Notes: generated by a model from the letters alone, not told the origin. A stretch of DNA of 64,000 nt from Salsuginibacillus halophilus (GCF_003014715.1 NZ_PYAV01000001.1:62001-126000), one strand, 5' to 3'; numbered from the stretch's first letter, positions 27,116 through 37,659 are shown. Program-made: numbers and translations.

Positions 27116-29188
27116 ATGGCAGATTATTTAGTAATCGTTGAATCTCCCGCTAAAGCAAAAACCATCGGAAAATATTTAGGTAAAAAGTATACAGTGAAGG
27201 CATCGATGGGCCATATCATCGATTTACCGAAAAGCCAGATGGGTGTGGATACCGAAAACGATTATCAACCAAAATACATTACAATCCGCGGCAAAGGCCC
27301 GGTATTAAAAGAATTAAAAACAGCAGCGAAAAAGGCGAAGAAAGTGTATCTCGCTGCCGACCCGGACCGTGAAGGTGAGGCAATTGCGTGGCATTTGGCA
27401 CATAAGCTTGATATTGAAGAAGACACAAAATGCCGCGTTGTTTTTAACGAAATTACAAAAAGTGCAATTAAAGAATCATTTAAGCATCCCCGCACTGTAA
27501 ACACGGATCTTGTGAACGCGCAGCAGGCACGGCGTGTGCTTGACCGGCTTGTCGGCTACAACATAAGTCCACTGCTGTGGAAAAAAGTGAAAAAAGGCTT
27601 GAGTGCCGGCCGCGTGCAGTCGATTGCTGTGAAGATGATCATTGACCGTGAACGGGAAATTCAAAATTTCACCCCGGAAGAATACTGGAGCATCCCTAGT
27701 GTATTTAAGCACGGAGAAGAAACGTTTGAAGCGAAATTTCACAGTTTAAACGGTGAAAAAACGGAGCTGAAAACTGAAGAAGACGTGAATGCTGTGCTTG
27801 AGAATCTTGATGGAGATGCCTTCAATATTGATGAAGTGAAACAAAAAGAACGTAAGCGCAACCCAGTAAACCCGTTTACAACTTCTTCACTTCAGCAGGA
27901 AGCCGCTCGTAAGCTTAATTTCCGGGCGAAGAAAACGATGCTCGTTGCGCAGCAGCTGTACGAAGGCATTGAGCTTGGCAGTGAAGGGACGGTCGGTTTA
28001 ATTACGTATATGCGTACCGACTCGACACGGATCTCAAACACAGCCAAGCAGGAAGCTAAAGAGTACATTGAAGCCAATTACGGCGAATCTTATACGCGAA
28101 AAACGGAACGTTCCGAAAAGCAGGACGCCAATTCTCAGGATGCACACGAAGCGGTGCGTCCGACAGCGATTTTTAAAGATCCAAAGTTTATTAAGTCGTA
28201 TTTAAGCCGCGATCAATACCGGTTGTATAAGTTGATCTGGGAGCGGATGGTAGCTAGTGAAATGGCACCTGCGATTATGGATACGATGACAGTTGATTTA
28301 AGTCAAAACGGTGTGAACTTCCGGGCAACAGGTTCAAAAGTGAAGTTTTCCGGTTTTATGAAAGTGTATGTCGAAGGCTCAGATGAAAAGAAAAATGATG
28401 AAAATAAGTTTTTACCGGATATGAAAGAAGGCGAAACGGTACACAAAGAAGAGATCACACCGAAGCAGCACTTTACCCAGCCGCCGCCGCGCTATACTGA
28501 AGCACGGCTCGTCCGGACAATGGAAGAACTCGGGATCGGCCGGCCTTCTACATTTGCGCCAACGCTTGATACCATTCAGCGCCGCAATTATGTTGCGCTT
28601 GAAGATAAACGCTTTGTACCGACCGAACTCGGTGAAATTGTACTAGAGCAGATCGTTGAGTTTTTCCCGGAAATCTTAAATGTTGAGTTTACCGCACAGA
28701 TGGAGAACGACCTTGATAAAATTGAAGAAGGTAGTGCCGACTGGGTGGAAATCATCGACGACTTTTATCAAGGGTTTGAAAAACGCCTGCAAGTTGCAGA
28801 AGAAGAAATGAAAGAAGTAGAGATCCGCGATGAACCAGCTGGCGTTGACTGTGAAGAGTGCGGTCATGAAATGGTTTATAAAATGGGCCGCTACGGTAAA
28901 TTTATGGCGTGTTCGAACTTTCCGGACTGCCGCAACACAAAACCGATCTTAAAAGAGATCGGGGTGGATTGCCCGAAATGTGAAGACGGCTCAATTGTTG
29001 AACGTAAAAGTAAAAAGAACCGTACTTTCTTCGGCTGTGATCAATACCCTGAATGTGATTTCATTTCCTGGGACAAGCCGATTGCCCGGCCTTGTCCAAA
29101 ATGCAGCAGTCTGCTTGTTGAAAAGAAATCGAAAAAAGGGGTACACGTCCAGTGCACTTCATGCGATTATAAAGAAGAGCCAAACTAA
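27116..29188 (+). CDS. topA: DNA topoisomerase I
   Basis: Type IA topoisomerase that relaxes negative supercoils. The 690-residue protein starts [20 protein letters not shown] (Toprim, with the acidic triad later in [15 protein letters not shown]), has [13 protein letters not shown], and the active tyrosine in [13 protein letters not shown]. The C-terminus has three zinc-ribbon repeats, each with paired CxxC motifs ([36 protein letters not shown]). ATG at 27116 follows GGGGGAGGAAAC. trmFO follows after a hairpin. Confidence 0.97.
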   Translation: MADYLVIVESPAKAKTIGKYLGKKYTVKASMGHIIDLPKSQMGVDTENDYQPKYITIRGKGPVLKELKTAAKKAKKVYLAADPDREGEAIAWHLAHKLDIEEDTKCRVVFNEITKSAIKESFKHPRTVNTDLVNAQQARRVLDRLVGYNISPLLWKKVKKGLSAGRVQSIAVKMIIDREREIQNFTPEEYWSIPSVFKHGEETFEAKFHSLNGEKTELKTEEDVNAVLENLDGDAFNIDEVKQKERKRNPVNPFTTSSLQQEAARKLNFRAKKTMLVAQQLYEGIELGSEGTVGLITYMRTDSTRISNTAKQEAKEYIEANYGESYTRKTERSEKQDANSQDAHEAVRPTAIFKDPKFIKSYLSRDQYRLYKLIWERMVASEMAPAIMDTMTVDLSQNGVNFRATGSKVKFSGFMKVYVEGSDEKKNDENKFLPDMKEGETVHKEEITPKQHFTQPPPRYTEARLVRTMEELGIGRPSTFAPTLDTIQRRNYVALEDKRFVPTELGEIVLEQIVEFFPEILNVEFTAQMENDLDKIEEGSADWVEIIDDFYQGFEKRLQVAEEEMKEVEIRDEPAGVDCEECGHEMVYKMGRYGKFMACSNFPDCRNTKPILKEIGVDCPKCEDGSIVERKSKKNRTFFGCDQYPECDFISWDKPIARPCPKCSSLLVEKKSKKGVHVQCTSCDYKEEPN

Positions 29189-29208
29189 CCGAACGACTAA
29201 AGCAAGAA

Positions 29209-29235
29209 AGCCCCTTTCCGCATAAAGGGGTTTTC
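29209..29235 (+). terminator. Weak terminator between topA and trmFO
   Basis: CCCCTT pairs with AAGGGG around TCCGCATA or so, followed by TTTTCG. The stem is short, so partial read-through into trmFO is likely. Confidence 0.45.
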
Positions 29236-29266
29236 GCATGCGCTTAATAAGAAAGGAGAATGTTTC

Positions 29267-30580
29267 ATGTCTCAAACAACAGTTCATGTGATTGGTGCCG
29301 GTCTGGCTGGAAGTGAAGCAACGTGGCAACTGGCAAAAGAAGGCCATCACGTTCACTTATACGAAATGCGGCCAAACCGGCAGACACCGGCGCACCATAC
29401 GGATAAATTTGCAGAACTCGTCTGCAGTAACTCGCTCCGTGCCAACGCACTTTCCAATGCGGTAGGGGTGTTAAAAGAGGAAATGCGCCACCTTGATTCA
29501 ATTATTATTCAAGCTGCTGATCAAGCTTCTGTACCGGCCGGGGGAGCTCTGGCAGTGGATCGTCATGAGTTTGCTGCCTATGTTACCGAACACGTTAAAA
29601 ACCACCCGAATGTTACGGTTCACAATGAAGAAATAACAGAGATTCCAGAAGAACCAACTATTATCGCAACCGGACCGTTAACGACAGATGGTTTATCCGG
29701 TGCGATTCGTGAAATGACCGGAGAAGAGTATTTATACTTTTACGATGCTGCGGCACCGATCATTGAAACAGACAGCATCGATATGAACCGGGCGTATTTA
29801 AAGTCGCGTTATGATAAAGGAGAAGCGGCTTATATTAATTGTCCAATGACGAAAGAAGAATTTGATAACTTTTATGACGCCTTAATGGAAGCTGAGCGTG
29901 TACCAATGAAAGAATTTGAAAAGGATATCTTCTTTGAAGGATGCATGCCTGTTGAAGTTATGGCTGAACGCGGCCGCAAGACGCTTTTGTTCGGTCCTAT
30001 GAAACCTGTCGGCCTTGAACATCCGGAAACAGGTGAAACCCCTTATGCTGTTGTGCAGCTCCGCCAAGATAATCAGGCAGGTACACTTTATAACATTGTC
30101 GGTTTTCAAACCCATATGAAATGGGGGCCGCAAAAAGAAGTCGTACGGATAATTCCAGGTCTTGAAAATGCCGATATTGTCCGCTACGGGGTAATGCATC
30201 GTAATACATTCATCAATTCACCGCGCCTTTTAGAGCCGACGTATCAATCCAAGCAGAAAAGCAATGTCTTTTTTGCCGGACAGATTACCGGGGTGGAAGG
30301 TTATGTGGAATCAGCGGCTGCCGGTTTGATGGCAGGAATAAACGCCGGGCGCTATGCGAGTGGTGAACCGTTAACGGTCTTTCCGGAAGAAACGATGCAC
30401 GGCGCGATTGCCAACTATATTACAACAGCAAACCCGGATAACTTTCAGCCGATGAATGTCAACTTCGGTCTGCTGCCTCGTCTTGAAGAAAAAATTAAAA
30501 ATAAAAAAGAGCGTAATGAAAAGCTTGCGGAGCGGGCGATTGCATCATTAGAAACGTTCACTCGTGCGACGTATGCCTAG
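29267..30580 (+). CDS. trmFO: tRNA (m5U54) methyltransferase TrmFO (Gid)
   Basis: Folate- and FAD-dependent enzyme that methylates U54 of tRNAs, used by most Firmicutes in place of SAM-dependent TrmA. In 437 residues the FAD motif [19 protein letters not shown] is at the N-terminus, with [20 protein letters not shown] (active-site cysteine region), [16 protein letters not shown] and [23 protein letters not shown] follows AAGAAAGGAGAATG. The order topA-trmFO-xerC-hslV-hslU-codY matches B. subtilis. Confidence 0.96.
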   Translation: MSQTTVHVIGAGLAGSEATWQLAKEGHHVHLYEMRPNRQTPAHHTDKFAELVCSNSLRANALSNAVGVLKEEMRHLDSIIIQAADQASVPAGGALAVDRHEFAAYVTEHVKNHPNVTVHNEEITEIPEEPTIIATGPLTTDGLSGAIREMTGEEYLYFYDAAAPIIETDSIDMNRAYLKSRYDKGEAAYINCPMTKEEFDNFYDALMEAERVPMKEFEKDIFFEGCMPVEVMAERGRKTLLFGPMKPVGLEHPETGETPYAVVQLRQDNQAGTLYNIVGFQTHMKWGPQKEVVRIIPGLENADIVRYGVMHRNTFINSPRLLEPTYQSKQKSNVFFAGQITGVEGYVESAAAGLMAGINAGRYASGEPLTVFPEETMHGAIANYITTANPDNFQPMNVNFGLLPRLEEKIKNKKERNEKLAERAIASLETFTRATYA

Positions 30581-30610
30581 TTGTTGAAACGAGCCACTCT
30601 ATGGTAAAAT
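30581..30610 (+). promoter_or_regulatory. Candidate promoter of xerC-hslV-hslU-codY
   Basis: TTGTTG (30581-30586) and an extended -10 TGGTAAAAT (TAAAAT at 30605-30610) are 18 bases apart, just after trmFO. B. subtilis has a promoter for the cod operon at the equivalent place. Confidence 0.5.
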
Positions 30611-30636
30611 CTAATCACTTTTGCGAGGTGAGCGTT

Positions 30637-31545
30637 TTGACTAGACCGATGCAGCCGGATGTTGATCAGTTTCTTGCAGCTTTACAGCTGGAGCAGAACG
30701 CTTCACCTTATACGATTGAAGCGTACCGCCATGTTTTAGAGCTTTGGGAAGTTTTTCTCGAGGTGCAGGTGATTGCTGCAGCTGAAGATGTTACAGTGGA
30801 TGACGTCCGGCTTGCATTGTCTGAGTGGTCGGCAGCCGGGCTGGCCCGCAGCACCGTGGGGCAGCGGCTCTCGATTCTGCGCAGTTTTTACAATTGGCTG
30901 GAGCGACAAGGCCGCGTCTCGTATAATCCGTTTTCTGCAATGCGCGGACCGAAACAGGCACGACAGCTGCCGAAGTTTTTGTATGAAAAAGAGCTTGAAG
31001 CTTTGCTTGAATCCCTTACCGGTCGAAACGAGCCTTTGGCGCTAAGAGACTTGGCTATGATTGAATTAATGTATGCTGGCGGCCTGCGTGTTGGTGAACT
31101 AACATCATTAAGTGCCGATGATATTGATACGGTGCTTGAAACGGTATTTATAAGAGGGAAAGGTGCGAAAGACCGTTACGTGCCGATTGGCTCCTTTGCA
31201 CTTGATGCGTGTGCAGCTTATGTACGTGAGGCACGGCCGAAGCTGCTTGAAAAACAAGTGCAGGAAACAACAGCGTTATTTTTAAACCACCGGGGGACGC
31301 CGCTTACCGCCCGCGGGGTTCGCTACATTTTAACGAAGCGGATGAAAGAAGTATCACATACGCTGCACATTTCCCCGCACATGCTCCGCCACTCGTTTGC
31401 CACTCATCTTTTAGACCGGGGCGCGGATTTAAGGGCGGTACAGGAACTTTTAGGTCACGAGCATTTGTCAACAACACAGCTTTATACACACGTATCCAAA
31501 GAACGGCTCCGCAGCGTCTATCATCACACGCATCCGCGGGCTTAG
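30637..31545 (+). CDS. xerC: Tyrosine recombinase XerC (CodV)
   Basis: Site-specific recombinase that resolves chromosome dimers at dif together with XerD. The TTG at 30637 gives 302 residues, the usual length, and has GAGGTGAG just upstream; an ATG at 30601 overlaps the -10 box and is rejected. The SAM-like N-terminal domain (QFLAALQLEQNASPYTIEAY) precedes the catalytic domain, with Arg in YAGGLRVGEL, Lys in GKGAKDRYVP, HMLRHSFATHLL, GHEHLSTTQLYTHV including the nucleophile Tyr. Confidence 0.95.
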   Translation: MTRPMQPDVDQFLAALQLEQNASPYTIEAYRHVLELWEVFLEVQVIAAAEDVTVDDVRLALSEWSAAGLARSTVGQRLSILRSFYNWLERQGRVSYNPFSAMRGPKQARQLPKFLYEKELEALLESLTGRNEPLALRDLAMIELMYAGGLRVGELTSLSADDIDTVLETVFIRGKGAKDRYVPIGSFALDACAAYVREARPKLLEKQVQETTALFLNHRGTPLTARGVRYILTKRMKEVSHTLHISPHMLRHSFATHLLDRGADLRAVQELLGHEHLSTTQLYTHVSKERLRSVYHHTHPRA

Positions 31546-31561
31546 AAAGTGAGGACACGGT

Positions 31562-32107
31562 ATGACAGAACAACTGCACGCAACGACAATTTTTGCAGTT
31601 CAACATAATGGGCGTCAGGCAATGGCCGGCGATGGGCAGGTAACGATGGGGCAGGCTGTTGTCATGAAGCATTCCGCCCGTAAAGTGCGCCGGCTTTATC
31701 ATAATCAAGTGGTTGCAGGTTTTGCCGGATCAGTGGCTGATGCTTTTACGTTGTTTGAAAAATTTGAGGGTAAACTTCAGGAACATAGCGGTGACCTGGC
31801 CCGGGCAGCTGTTGAGGTGGCAAAAGAATGGCGTAGTGATAAGGTGCTCCGCCGGCTTGAAGCAATGCTCATTGTGATGGATCAACATACGCTCCTTTTA
31901 GTTTCCGGTACAGGTGAAGTCATTGAGCCGGACGACGGCATTGTAGCCATTGGCTCGGGCGGAAATTATGCGCTCGCAGCCGGCCGGGCCATTAAAAAGA
32001 ATGCCCCGGATATGCAGGCACCTGACATTGCCAGAGCAGCACTTGAGGAAGCGGCATCGTTATGTGTTTATACAAACGATAACATTACCGTTGAAGAGTT
32101 GGATTAA
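31562..32107 (+). CDS. hslV: ATP-dependent protease subunit HslV (ClpQ/CodW)
   Basis: Proteolytic subunit of the HslUV (ClpYQ) protease, 181 residues. The body [20 protein letters not shown] and [16 protein letters not shown] is closely like B. subtilis ClpQ. Canonical HslV starts with the nucleophile Thr right after Met (MTTIV); here Met-Thr is followed by five extra residues before ATTIFAV, the same extended layout as B. subtilis, where the N-terminal residue is Ser. So the active residue is probably Thr2 of the extended N-terminus. ATG follows AAGTGAGGACACGGT; hslU follows in the operon. Confidence 0.94.
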   Translation: MTEQLHATTIFAVQHNGRQAMAGDGQVTMGQAVVMKHSARKVRRLYHNQVVAGFAGSVADAFTLFEKFEGKLQEHSGDLARAAVEVAKEWRSDKVLRRLEAMLIVMDQHTLLLVSGTGEVIEPDDGIVAIGSGGNYALAAGRAIKKNAPDMQAPDIARAALEEAASLCVYTNDNITVEELD

Positions 32108-32140
32108 TTCCCGGCAAAAGCAGAAAGGTGGATGCGACAT

Positions 32141-33520
32141 ATGAACGCATGGACCCCGAAACAAATTGTAGAACAGCTGGATCAGTACATCGTTGGCCAA
32201 CAAGAGGCGAAGCGCTCGGTGGCTGTCGCGCTGCGTAATCGTTACCGTCGTTCGCAGCTTGATGAAGCACTGCAGCAGGAAGTAACCCCGAAAAACATAT
32301 TAATGATCGGACCTACAGGGGTGGGGAAAACTGAAATTGCCCGCCGTATTGCAACACTTGTTGGAGCACCGTTTATTAAAGTGGAGGCAACGAAGTTTAC
32401 CGAAGTCGGTTACGTCGGACGTGATGTGGAGTCAATGGTGCGCGACTTAGTTGAAGAAGCTTACCGACTTGTCCAAAAAGAACGGATGGCTGCTGTGCGC
32501 CAAGAAGCAAAAGCAAAAGCAGAAGAGCGCCTCGTACAATACTTGGTACCTAAAGCAGAGAAGCAAAGCAGTCAGATGAAGAATCCGTTTGAGATGATTT
32601 TTCAACAGCAGGAGCAAGAGGAAGAAGAACCCCAGGATGACAGCTTAAAAGAACAGCGGCGGCGGATGGCCCATCAACTTGCCCTCGGTGAAATTGAAGA
32701 TCGGCTCGTTACGATTGAAGTTGAAGAAAGTCAAGGTCTTTCCGACATGTTTCAAGGCTCTGGTATGGAACAGATGGGGATGAATATGCAGCAGATGTTC
32801 GGCCAGATGATGCCGAAAAAAAAGAAAACGAAGCGTCTGTCGGTAGCTAAAGCACGCAACCTGCTTACAGATGAAGAAGCAAGACATATGGTCGATGAAG
32901 ATGAGATTAGTCAGGAAGCTGTTTCACGCACCGAACAGCTGGGTATAGTTTTCTTAGATGAAATCGACAAAGTTACCGGTTCAAACAAAAATAATGCAGA
33001 CGTTTCGCGCGAAGGTGTGCAGCGTGATATTCTTCCTATTGTGGAAGGTGCGGCTGTGAACACGAAATACGGCGTTGTTCGTACGGATCATATGCTCTTT
33101 ATCGCCGCCGGTGCATTTCATATGTCGAAGCCTTCTGACTTAATTCCGGAGCTGCAAGGGCGTTTCCCGGTGCGGGTTGAGCTTGAAAGTTTATCTTCAG
33201 CTGATTTCTCCCGTATTTTAAAAGAGCCGGATAACGCGCTTTTAAAACAATATACGGCGCTTCTTGCAACCGAAGGTATAGAGGTGGAATTTTCTGACGA
33301 AGCTGTCACTAAGCTAGCTGAACTTGCAGCTGATGTGAATCAAGCAACGGATAATATTGGTGCGCGCCGCCTGCACACGTTGCTCGAGCGTCTGCTTGAA
33401 GAACTTTCCTTTGAGGCGCCGGACATCAATATGTCGAAAATTCCGATTACACCGGAATATGTGGAGGAAAAACTTGCTTCAATTACGAAAGATAAAGATA
33501 TGAGCCAATTTATACTATAA
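32141..33520 (+). CDS. hslU: ATP-dependent protease ATPase subunit HslU (ClpY)
   Basis: AAA+ unfoldase that feeds HslV, 459 residues. N-terminus [20 protein letters not shown], Walker [10 protein letters not shown], pore loop GYVGRD, Walker B VFLDEIDK and the sensor-2 GARRLHTL are visible; the insertion I domain (about 110-245) is rich in Gln, Glu and Met. ATG 32141 is favoured over an in-frame ATG at 32132, because AAAGGTGG ends one base before the latter. The tail ends SQFIL, the C-terminal docking peptide for HslV. Confidence 0.96.
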   Translation: MNAWTPKQIVEQLDQYIVGQQEAKRSVAVALRNRYRRSQLDEALQQEVTPKNILMIGPTGVGKTEIARRIATLVGAPFIKVEATKFTEVGYVGRDVESMVRDLVEEAYRLVQKERMAAVRQEAKAKAEERLVQYLVPKAEKQSSQMKNPFEMIFQQQEQEEEEPQDDSLKEQRRRMAHQLALGEIEDRLVTIEVEESQGLSDMFQGSGMEQMGMNMQQMFGQMMPKKKKTKRLSVAKARNLLTDEEARHMVDEDEISQEAVSRTEQLGIVFLDEIDKVTGSNKNNADVSREGVQRDILPIVEGAAVNTKYGVVRTDHMLFIAAGAFHMSKPSDLIPELQGRFPVRVELESLSSADFSRILKEPDNALLKQYTALLATEGIEVEFSDEAVTKLAELAADVNQATDNIGARRLHTLLERLLEELSFEAPDINMSKIPITPEYVEEKLASITKDKDMSQFIL

Positions 33521-33538
33521 TAATGGAGGATGGAGATC

Positions 33539-34318
33539 ATGGATTTATTATCAAAAACCCGAAAGATTAACGACATGTTGCAAAAGTCAGCAGGTCAGCA
33601 CGTAGACTTCAAAGATATGGCGGAAACATTGCGCGATGTGATTGGTGCAAATGTATTTGTGGTCAGCCGTCGCGGTAAAATTCTCGGCTACGGCATTAAG
33701 CAGGAGATCGAAAACGAGCGGATGAAACAAATGCTAGAAGAGCGACAGTTCCCACAGGAGTACACCGCCGGCTTGTTTAAAATCGAGGAAACCTCGGCCA
33801 ACCTAGATATTGATAGTGAATTTACAGCTTTTCCAGTAGAAAACCGCGAGCTTTTCAAAAGCGGCTTAACAACCTTGGTTCCGATTAACGGCGGCGGTCA
33901 GCGCCTCGGTACACTTGTGCTCGGCCGTTTGAATGACTCATTTGATAACGACGACCTTTTATTAGCTGAATATGGCTCTACGGTTGTCGGCATGGAGATT
34001 CTCCACGAGAAAACGCAGGAAATTGAAGATGAAGCTCGCAGTAAAGCTGTTGTACAAATGGCGATCAGCTCTCTTTCTTACAGCGAACTTGAAGCTGTTG
34101 AACACATCTTTGAAGAACTCGAAGGAAACGAAGGGCTGCTCGTTGCAAGTAAAATTGCAGACCGTGTCGGCATCACCCGTTCCGTGATTGTAAACGCGCT
34201 CCGTAAACTCGAGTCCGCCGGCGTCATTGAATCTCGTTCACTCGGGATGAAAGGAACTTATATTAAAGTCATGAATGATAAGTTTCTTAATGAACTTGAT
34301 AAATTAAAAGAAGAATAA
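33539..34318 (+). CDS. codY: GTP-sensing global repressor CodY
   Basis: Nutritional regulator that binds branched-chain amino acids and GTP and represses genes of nitrogen use, competence and, in B. subtilis, the fla/che operon. In 259 residues: a GAF domain (about 1-155; [20 protein letters not shown]) and a C-terminal winged helix ([20 protein letters not shown], then [16 protein letters not shown]). The ATG at 33539 has GGAGGA at good spacing; an earlier ATG at 33530 falls on the ribosome site. It directly precedes the flagellar operon. Confidence 0.97.
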   Translation: MDLLSKTRKINDMLQKSAGQHVDFKDMAETLRDVIGANVFVVSRRGKILGYGIKQEIENERMKQMLEERQFPQEYTAGLFKIEETSANLDIDSEFTAFPVENRELFKSGLTTLVPINGGGQRLGTLVLGRLNDSFDNDDLLLAEYGSTVVGMEILHEKTQEIEDEARSKAVVQMAISSLSYSELEAVEHIFEELEGNEGLLVASKIADRVGITRSVIVNALRKLESAGVIESRSLGMKGTYIKVMNDKFLNELDKLKEE

Positions 34319-34320
34319 TT

Positions 34321-34356
34321 AAAAAACCGGTCCTTACTTGAAGGGCCGGTTTTTTA
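34321..34356 (+). terminator. Terminator after codY
   Basis: AAAAAACCGGTCCTT pairs with AAGGGCCGGTTTTTT around ACTTG with one G-U pair; the 3' arm provides the T tract. It closes the xerC-hslV-hslU-codY operon. Confidence 0.9.
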
Positions 34357-34795
34357 ATGCATCTTGTGAGCTTTATTGATGCTGTGAAATGCTTTGGAAT
34401 CAAAAAATGTAAACGCTGTTTTGATAAAACGACAAAATATCGAGGTTTTCAGATAAAAAAAACCATGTTATAACAATGTATGGCGGAAATTTCAAAAGCG
34501 ATTAAAAAACGGCCCAGTAACGTTACAAACACTGGTAATTCACTCATTGATTGTCGTCTTTTTACTACAGGCGATCATTGTTTGAAAGTTTCAATCGATT
34601 AAGTTTGTCAAATCTTTAGATGTTGGCATATGTCGATATAGCTCAAAAGACCTCTATGAAAAAAAGTTCCTAGGTACATTTCCGTAATTAACGGAAAAGG
34701 TAACAGGTAAAATAGACATTTGTTTGATATTTTAATACAATTTAAGATAAGTAATGTAACGATTAGCAAAATGTTGACAAAAAAGGGGGAGACGA
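34357..34795 (+). other. Regulatory region before the fla/che operon
   Basis: About 440 AT-rich bases with no gene. It holds a sigma-A type promoter near its end, a cre-like 14-mer TGTAAACGCTGTTT (34408-34421, 12 of 14 to consensus), a partial CodY-box-like stretch GGTTTTCAGATAAAA (34444-34458, 10 of 15), and a palindrome TTGAAAGTTTCAA near 34582. Only the promoter is well supported; the others are candidates. In B. subtilis this region integrates several signals for motility. Confidence 0.55.
34713..34741 (+). promoter_or_regulatory. Sigma-A promoter of the fla/che operon
   Basis: TAGACA (34713-34718) and TACAAT (34736-34741) are 17 bases apart, each five of six to consensus, and would start a transcript with a leader of about 50 bases before flgB. 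Confidence 0.7.
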
Positions 34796-35185
34796 ATGTT
34801 TTCATCCACATCGCTTCAAGCAGCTATGCACGGACTTGATGGGGCTGCAGCCCGACAAAATTCGATTTCAAACAATATCTCGAATGTCGACACACCAAAT
34901 TACAGTCGAGAAGTCACGTCATTTAAAGATACCCTGAATCAAGCTGTTCAAAACGGCAATTTAGAAGCTCACCAAACAAATGATGAACATATTGCTTTTG
35001 GGACTCAGGAAGTAGGCCCGAAGACAACGAAAGATACATCCTCAATGTACAACCATAACGGCAACAACGTGGATATGGACCGGGAAATGGCAAACATGGC
35101 CCAAAACCAGATTTATTACAACGCTTTAGCTGACCGGGCCGGAGGTCAGTTCACGAAAATTAAAACAGCGCTTCAGGGAGGTTAA
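34796..35185 (+). CDS. flgB: Flagellar basal body rod protein FlgB
   Basis: Proximal rod component, 129 residues, exported by the flagellar type III system. The N-terminal rod signature ARQNSISNNISNVDTPNYSR and the C-terminal helix MDREMANMAQNQIYYNALAD are diagnostic. The start follows GGGGGAGACGA. First gene of the fla/che operon; flgC begins six bases later. Confidence 0.95.
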   Translation: MFSSTSLQAAMHGLDGAAARQNSISNNISNVDTPNYSREVTSFKDTLNQAVQNGNLEAHQTNDEHIAFGTQEVGPKTTKDTSSMYNHNGNNVDMDREMANMAQNQIYYNALADRAGGQFTKIKTALQGG

Positions 35186-35190
35186 AATTT

Positions 35191-35649
35191 ATGTCTTTGT
35201 TTCATGGTTTAGAAACATCAGCTTCAGCTTTAACATCCCAGCGGCTGCGTATGGATGTTGTCTCCTCAAACATGGCAAACCAAAATTCAACGCGGGCAAC
35301 GATGAATGAAGATGGCGATTGGGAGCCGTACCGCCGGCGGATGACATCAATGTCGCCGAACGAATCAAATTTTCAAAACCATTTTAACCACGCCCTCGGA
35401 CGCGCAACAGAAACCGGCCAAGGTGTACGGGTGGACGGCATCGTTGAAGACGAGACACCGTTTCAAGAAGTTTACCGTCCGGAACATCCTGATGCTGATG
35501 AAGATGGTTACGTGCAAATGCCTAATGTGGATCCATTAAAAGAAATGATTGATTTAATGAGTGCGACCCGTTCATATGAGGCGAACGTAACAGCGATGGA
35601 TGCGAACAAAAACATGATGCTGAAAGGTTTAGAAATCGGTCAGCAGTAA
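35191..35649 (+). CDS. flgC: Flagellar basal body rod protein FlgC
   Basis: Rod protein of 152 residues. N-terminal SASALTSQRLRMDVVSSNMA followed by NQNSTR and the C-terminal KEMIDLMSATRSYEANVTAM block are the rod/hook family signatures. ATG follows AGGGAGGTTAAAATTT. Joined to flgB and fliE in the same transcript. Confidence 0.95.
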   Translation: MSLFHGLETSASALTSQRLRMDVVSSNMANQNSTRATMNEDGDWEPYRRRMTSMSPNESNFQNHFNHALGRATETGQGVRVDGIVEDETPFQEVYRPEHPDADEDGYVQMPNVDPLKEMIDLMSATRSYEANVTAMDANKNMMLKGLEIGQQ

Positions 35650-35708
35650 TGAGCTAAACTTTTAAGCAGTTAAAATCTCTCTATCTTTTAGGAAGGGGGC
35701 AGTTACTA

Positions 35709-36014
35709 GTGGAAATGCAGGGCATTCAAGCAGGAGCTATCCAAAACGGTGCAGTGCAGGATCGCGAAGCACGAAGCGAATTAATTGAAGGGCAGAACTC
35801 GTTTGCTTCAGAGCTCGGTCAAGCTATTGAAAATTTAAACGGGCTGCAGGAGCAGTCGTCGGTGATGACTGAACGCCTTGCACGTGGTGAGGCAGAAAAT
35901 ATGCACGATGTAACGATCGCAAGTGAAATGGCAAGCACGGCGCTGCAGACGGGCGTAGAAATCCGTAACCGGGCCGTTGAGTCTTACCAACGAGTCATGC
36001 AGATGCAAATTTAA
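35709..36014 (+). CDS. fliE: Flagellar hook-basal body complex protein FliE
   Basis: Small (101 residues) adaptor between the MS ring and the rod. The C-terminal block MHDVTIASEMASTALQTGVE followed by RNRAVESYQRVMQMQI is diagnostic. The start is GTG at 35709, after GGAAGGGGG at 35691-35699; an ATG two codons later is possible. It comes after flgBC and before fliF, the standard order. Confidence 0.93.
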   Translation: MEMQGIQAGAIQNGAVQDREARSELIEGQNSFASELGQAIENLNGLQEQSSVMTERLARGEAENMHDVTIASEMASTALQTGVEIRNRAVESYQRVMQMQI

Positions 36015-36058
36015 ATCTTAGATCTATTGTTTCATAGCGAAGGCGGGCAGGAGGACCA

Positions 36059-37642
36059 ATGAAAGAGACAGTTATACAATACAAAGACCGCATAGTTGAA
36101 TATTGGCAGGGGCGTTCAACCTTCCAAAAAGGGGTCCTCATTGGCACAGTTTTGTTACTTGCTGTCATTATTGCAGCTACCATTTATTTAAGTACGAGAA
36201 CGCAGTACGAACCGCTTTACGCAAATTTATCGCAGCAGGAGGCAGGCGAGGTTGTTGATATGCTCAATGACCGCGGAATTTCCGCAGAGGTAGGTGACGG
36301 CGGGTCTACCGTCAGCGTGCCTGAACAGCATGTCGATGAATTAAAAGTAGACCTTGCAGCTGAAGGTATACCGCAAAGCGGCTCGATCGATTACAGCGTC
36401 TTTGAAGATCAAATGGGTTTTGGTATGACCGACAATGAGTTCTCGGTCATGGAACGAGCTGCGATGCAGACAGAACTAGGAAATCTCTTAAGAAATATCG
36501 ACGGGATTAATAGCGCTGATGTCATGATTACCTTACCGGAGGAAACGATGTATGTCGGTGAAGAGGCCGGCGAAGCATCAGCTTCAGTTGTTTTAGAGAC
36601 GACGACAGGCTACAACCCGAATGAAGGACAAGTTGAGGCCCTTTATCATTTAGTTTCACGTAGTGTTCCGGACTTATCTGTTAATAATATCGTCATAATG
36701 AACCATATGTTTGAGCATTACGATTACGGAAGCAGCGGTGTTGATTCAACAGCTGATATTTATGAACAGCAGCGCGGCATCCAGCAGGATATTGAGCAGG
36801 GGATTCAAAGAGAAATTCAGCAGATGCTCGGTACAATGATCGGCCAGGACAAAGTGGTAGCTTCAGTTACAACGGACATGGACTTCACCCAGGAAAGCCG
36901 AGAGGAGCATCTTGTCGAACCGGTTGATGAAGACGCCGTGGAAGGTATCGCTGTCAGCGTTGAAAACATTGAAGAAACATACGAAACAGAAGGCGCTGGA
37001 GAAGGCGGCATTGTTGGCGCCGGCGAAGATGATATTCCTGCGTTCAACGCGCCTGTCGGGCAGGGTGACAGTGAGTACGACCGGACGGAGGAACGAGTGA
37101 ATTACGAAGTGAACAGAATTTACAGCGAAATTCAAGAAAGTCCGTACCGCGTTCGTGACCTTGGGCTTGAAGTAATGGTTGAGCCGCCGGACCCAGAAGA
37201 TGAAGACACTCTTCCTGATGAAGTGCTCGCTGATATTGAAGACATCTTAGACACGATTGTACGGACAAGCATTGATGCTGAGTACTTAGCCGAACTTGAT
37301 GATGATGACATCGAAGATCGGATCGGCGTTGGCTCGATGGTGTTTAGCGGTCAGCCGGACTTTGAAGAAGAAGCAGAAGCCGGGATTCCGGCATGGGCAT
37401 ACGGCGTTGGCGTGGCACTGCTAGCGGCAGTCCTTGTGTTAAGCACGATGGCAATCCGCCGTCGCCGTGCAGGAGAAGAAGACGAAGAACAAAGTATTAC
37501 AGAATACCAGCCGGAGGATGTACCTGATATTCCGGAAGATGACTCTGAAGAAGCACAGCGCCGGAAGCAGCTGGAGAAGCTTGCTGAAGACAAGCCGGAA
37601 GAGTTCTCCAAACTGCTCAGGTCATGGCTTTCTGAAGATTAA
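36059..37642 (+). CDS. fliF: Flagellar MS-ring protein FliF
   Basis: Forms the MS ring in the membrane. The 527-residue protein has an N-terminal membrane helix (about residues 22-42, GVLIGTVLLLAVIIAATIYL), ring-building motifs including YEPLYANLSQQEAGEVV and NEFSVMERAAMQTELGNLLR, and a second membrane helix near 440-460 (WAYGVGVALLAAVLVLSTMA). The cytoplasmic tail ends in the FliG-binding segment. The extracellular loop before the second helix is strikingly acidic (for example PPDPEDEDTLPDEVLADIED). ATG follows GGCAGGAGGACC. Confidence 0.96.
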   Translation: MKETVIQYKDRIVEYWQGRSTFQKGVLIGTVLLLAVIIAATIYLSTRTQYEPLYANLSQQEAGEVVDMLNDRGISAEVGDGGSTVSVPEQHVDELKVDLAAEGIPQSGSIDYSVFEDQMGFGMTDNEFSVMERAAMQTELGNLLRNIDGINSADVMITLPEETMYVGEEAGEASASVVLETTTGYNPNEGQVEALYHLVSRSVPDLSVNNIVIMNHMFEHYDYGSSGVDSTADIYEQQRGIQQDIEQGIQREIQQMLGTMIGQDKVVASVTTDMDFTQESREEHLVEPVDEDAVEGIAVSVENIEETYETEGAGEGGIVGAGEDDIPAFNAPVGQGDSEYDRTEERVNYEVNRIYSEIQESPYRVRDLGLEVMVEPPDPEDEDTLPDEVLADIEDILDTIVRTSIDAEYLAELDDDDIEDRIGVGSMVFSGQPDFEEEAEAGIPAWAYGVGVALLAAVLVLSTMAIRRRRAGEEDEEQSITEYQPEDVPDIPEDDSEEAQRRKQLEKLAEDKPEEFSKLLRSWLSED

Positions 37643-37659
37643 GGAGGAACATGAGATCA

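Noticed and set aside
34632-34639. Sigma-D type -10 box GTCGATAT before flgB
   Set aside because: No TAAA-like -35 element is found at 14-16 bases upstream.
34774-34779. Perfect TTGACA close to flgB
   Set aside because: It sits 16 bases before the start codon with the ribosome site immediately after, so no -10 box is possible before the gene.
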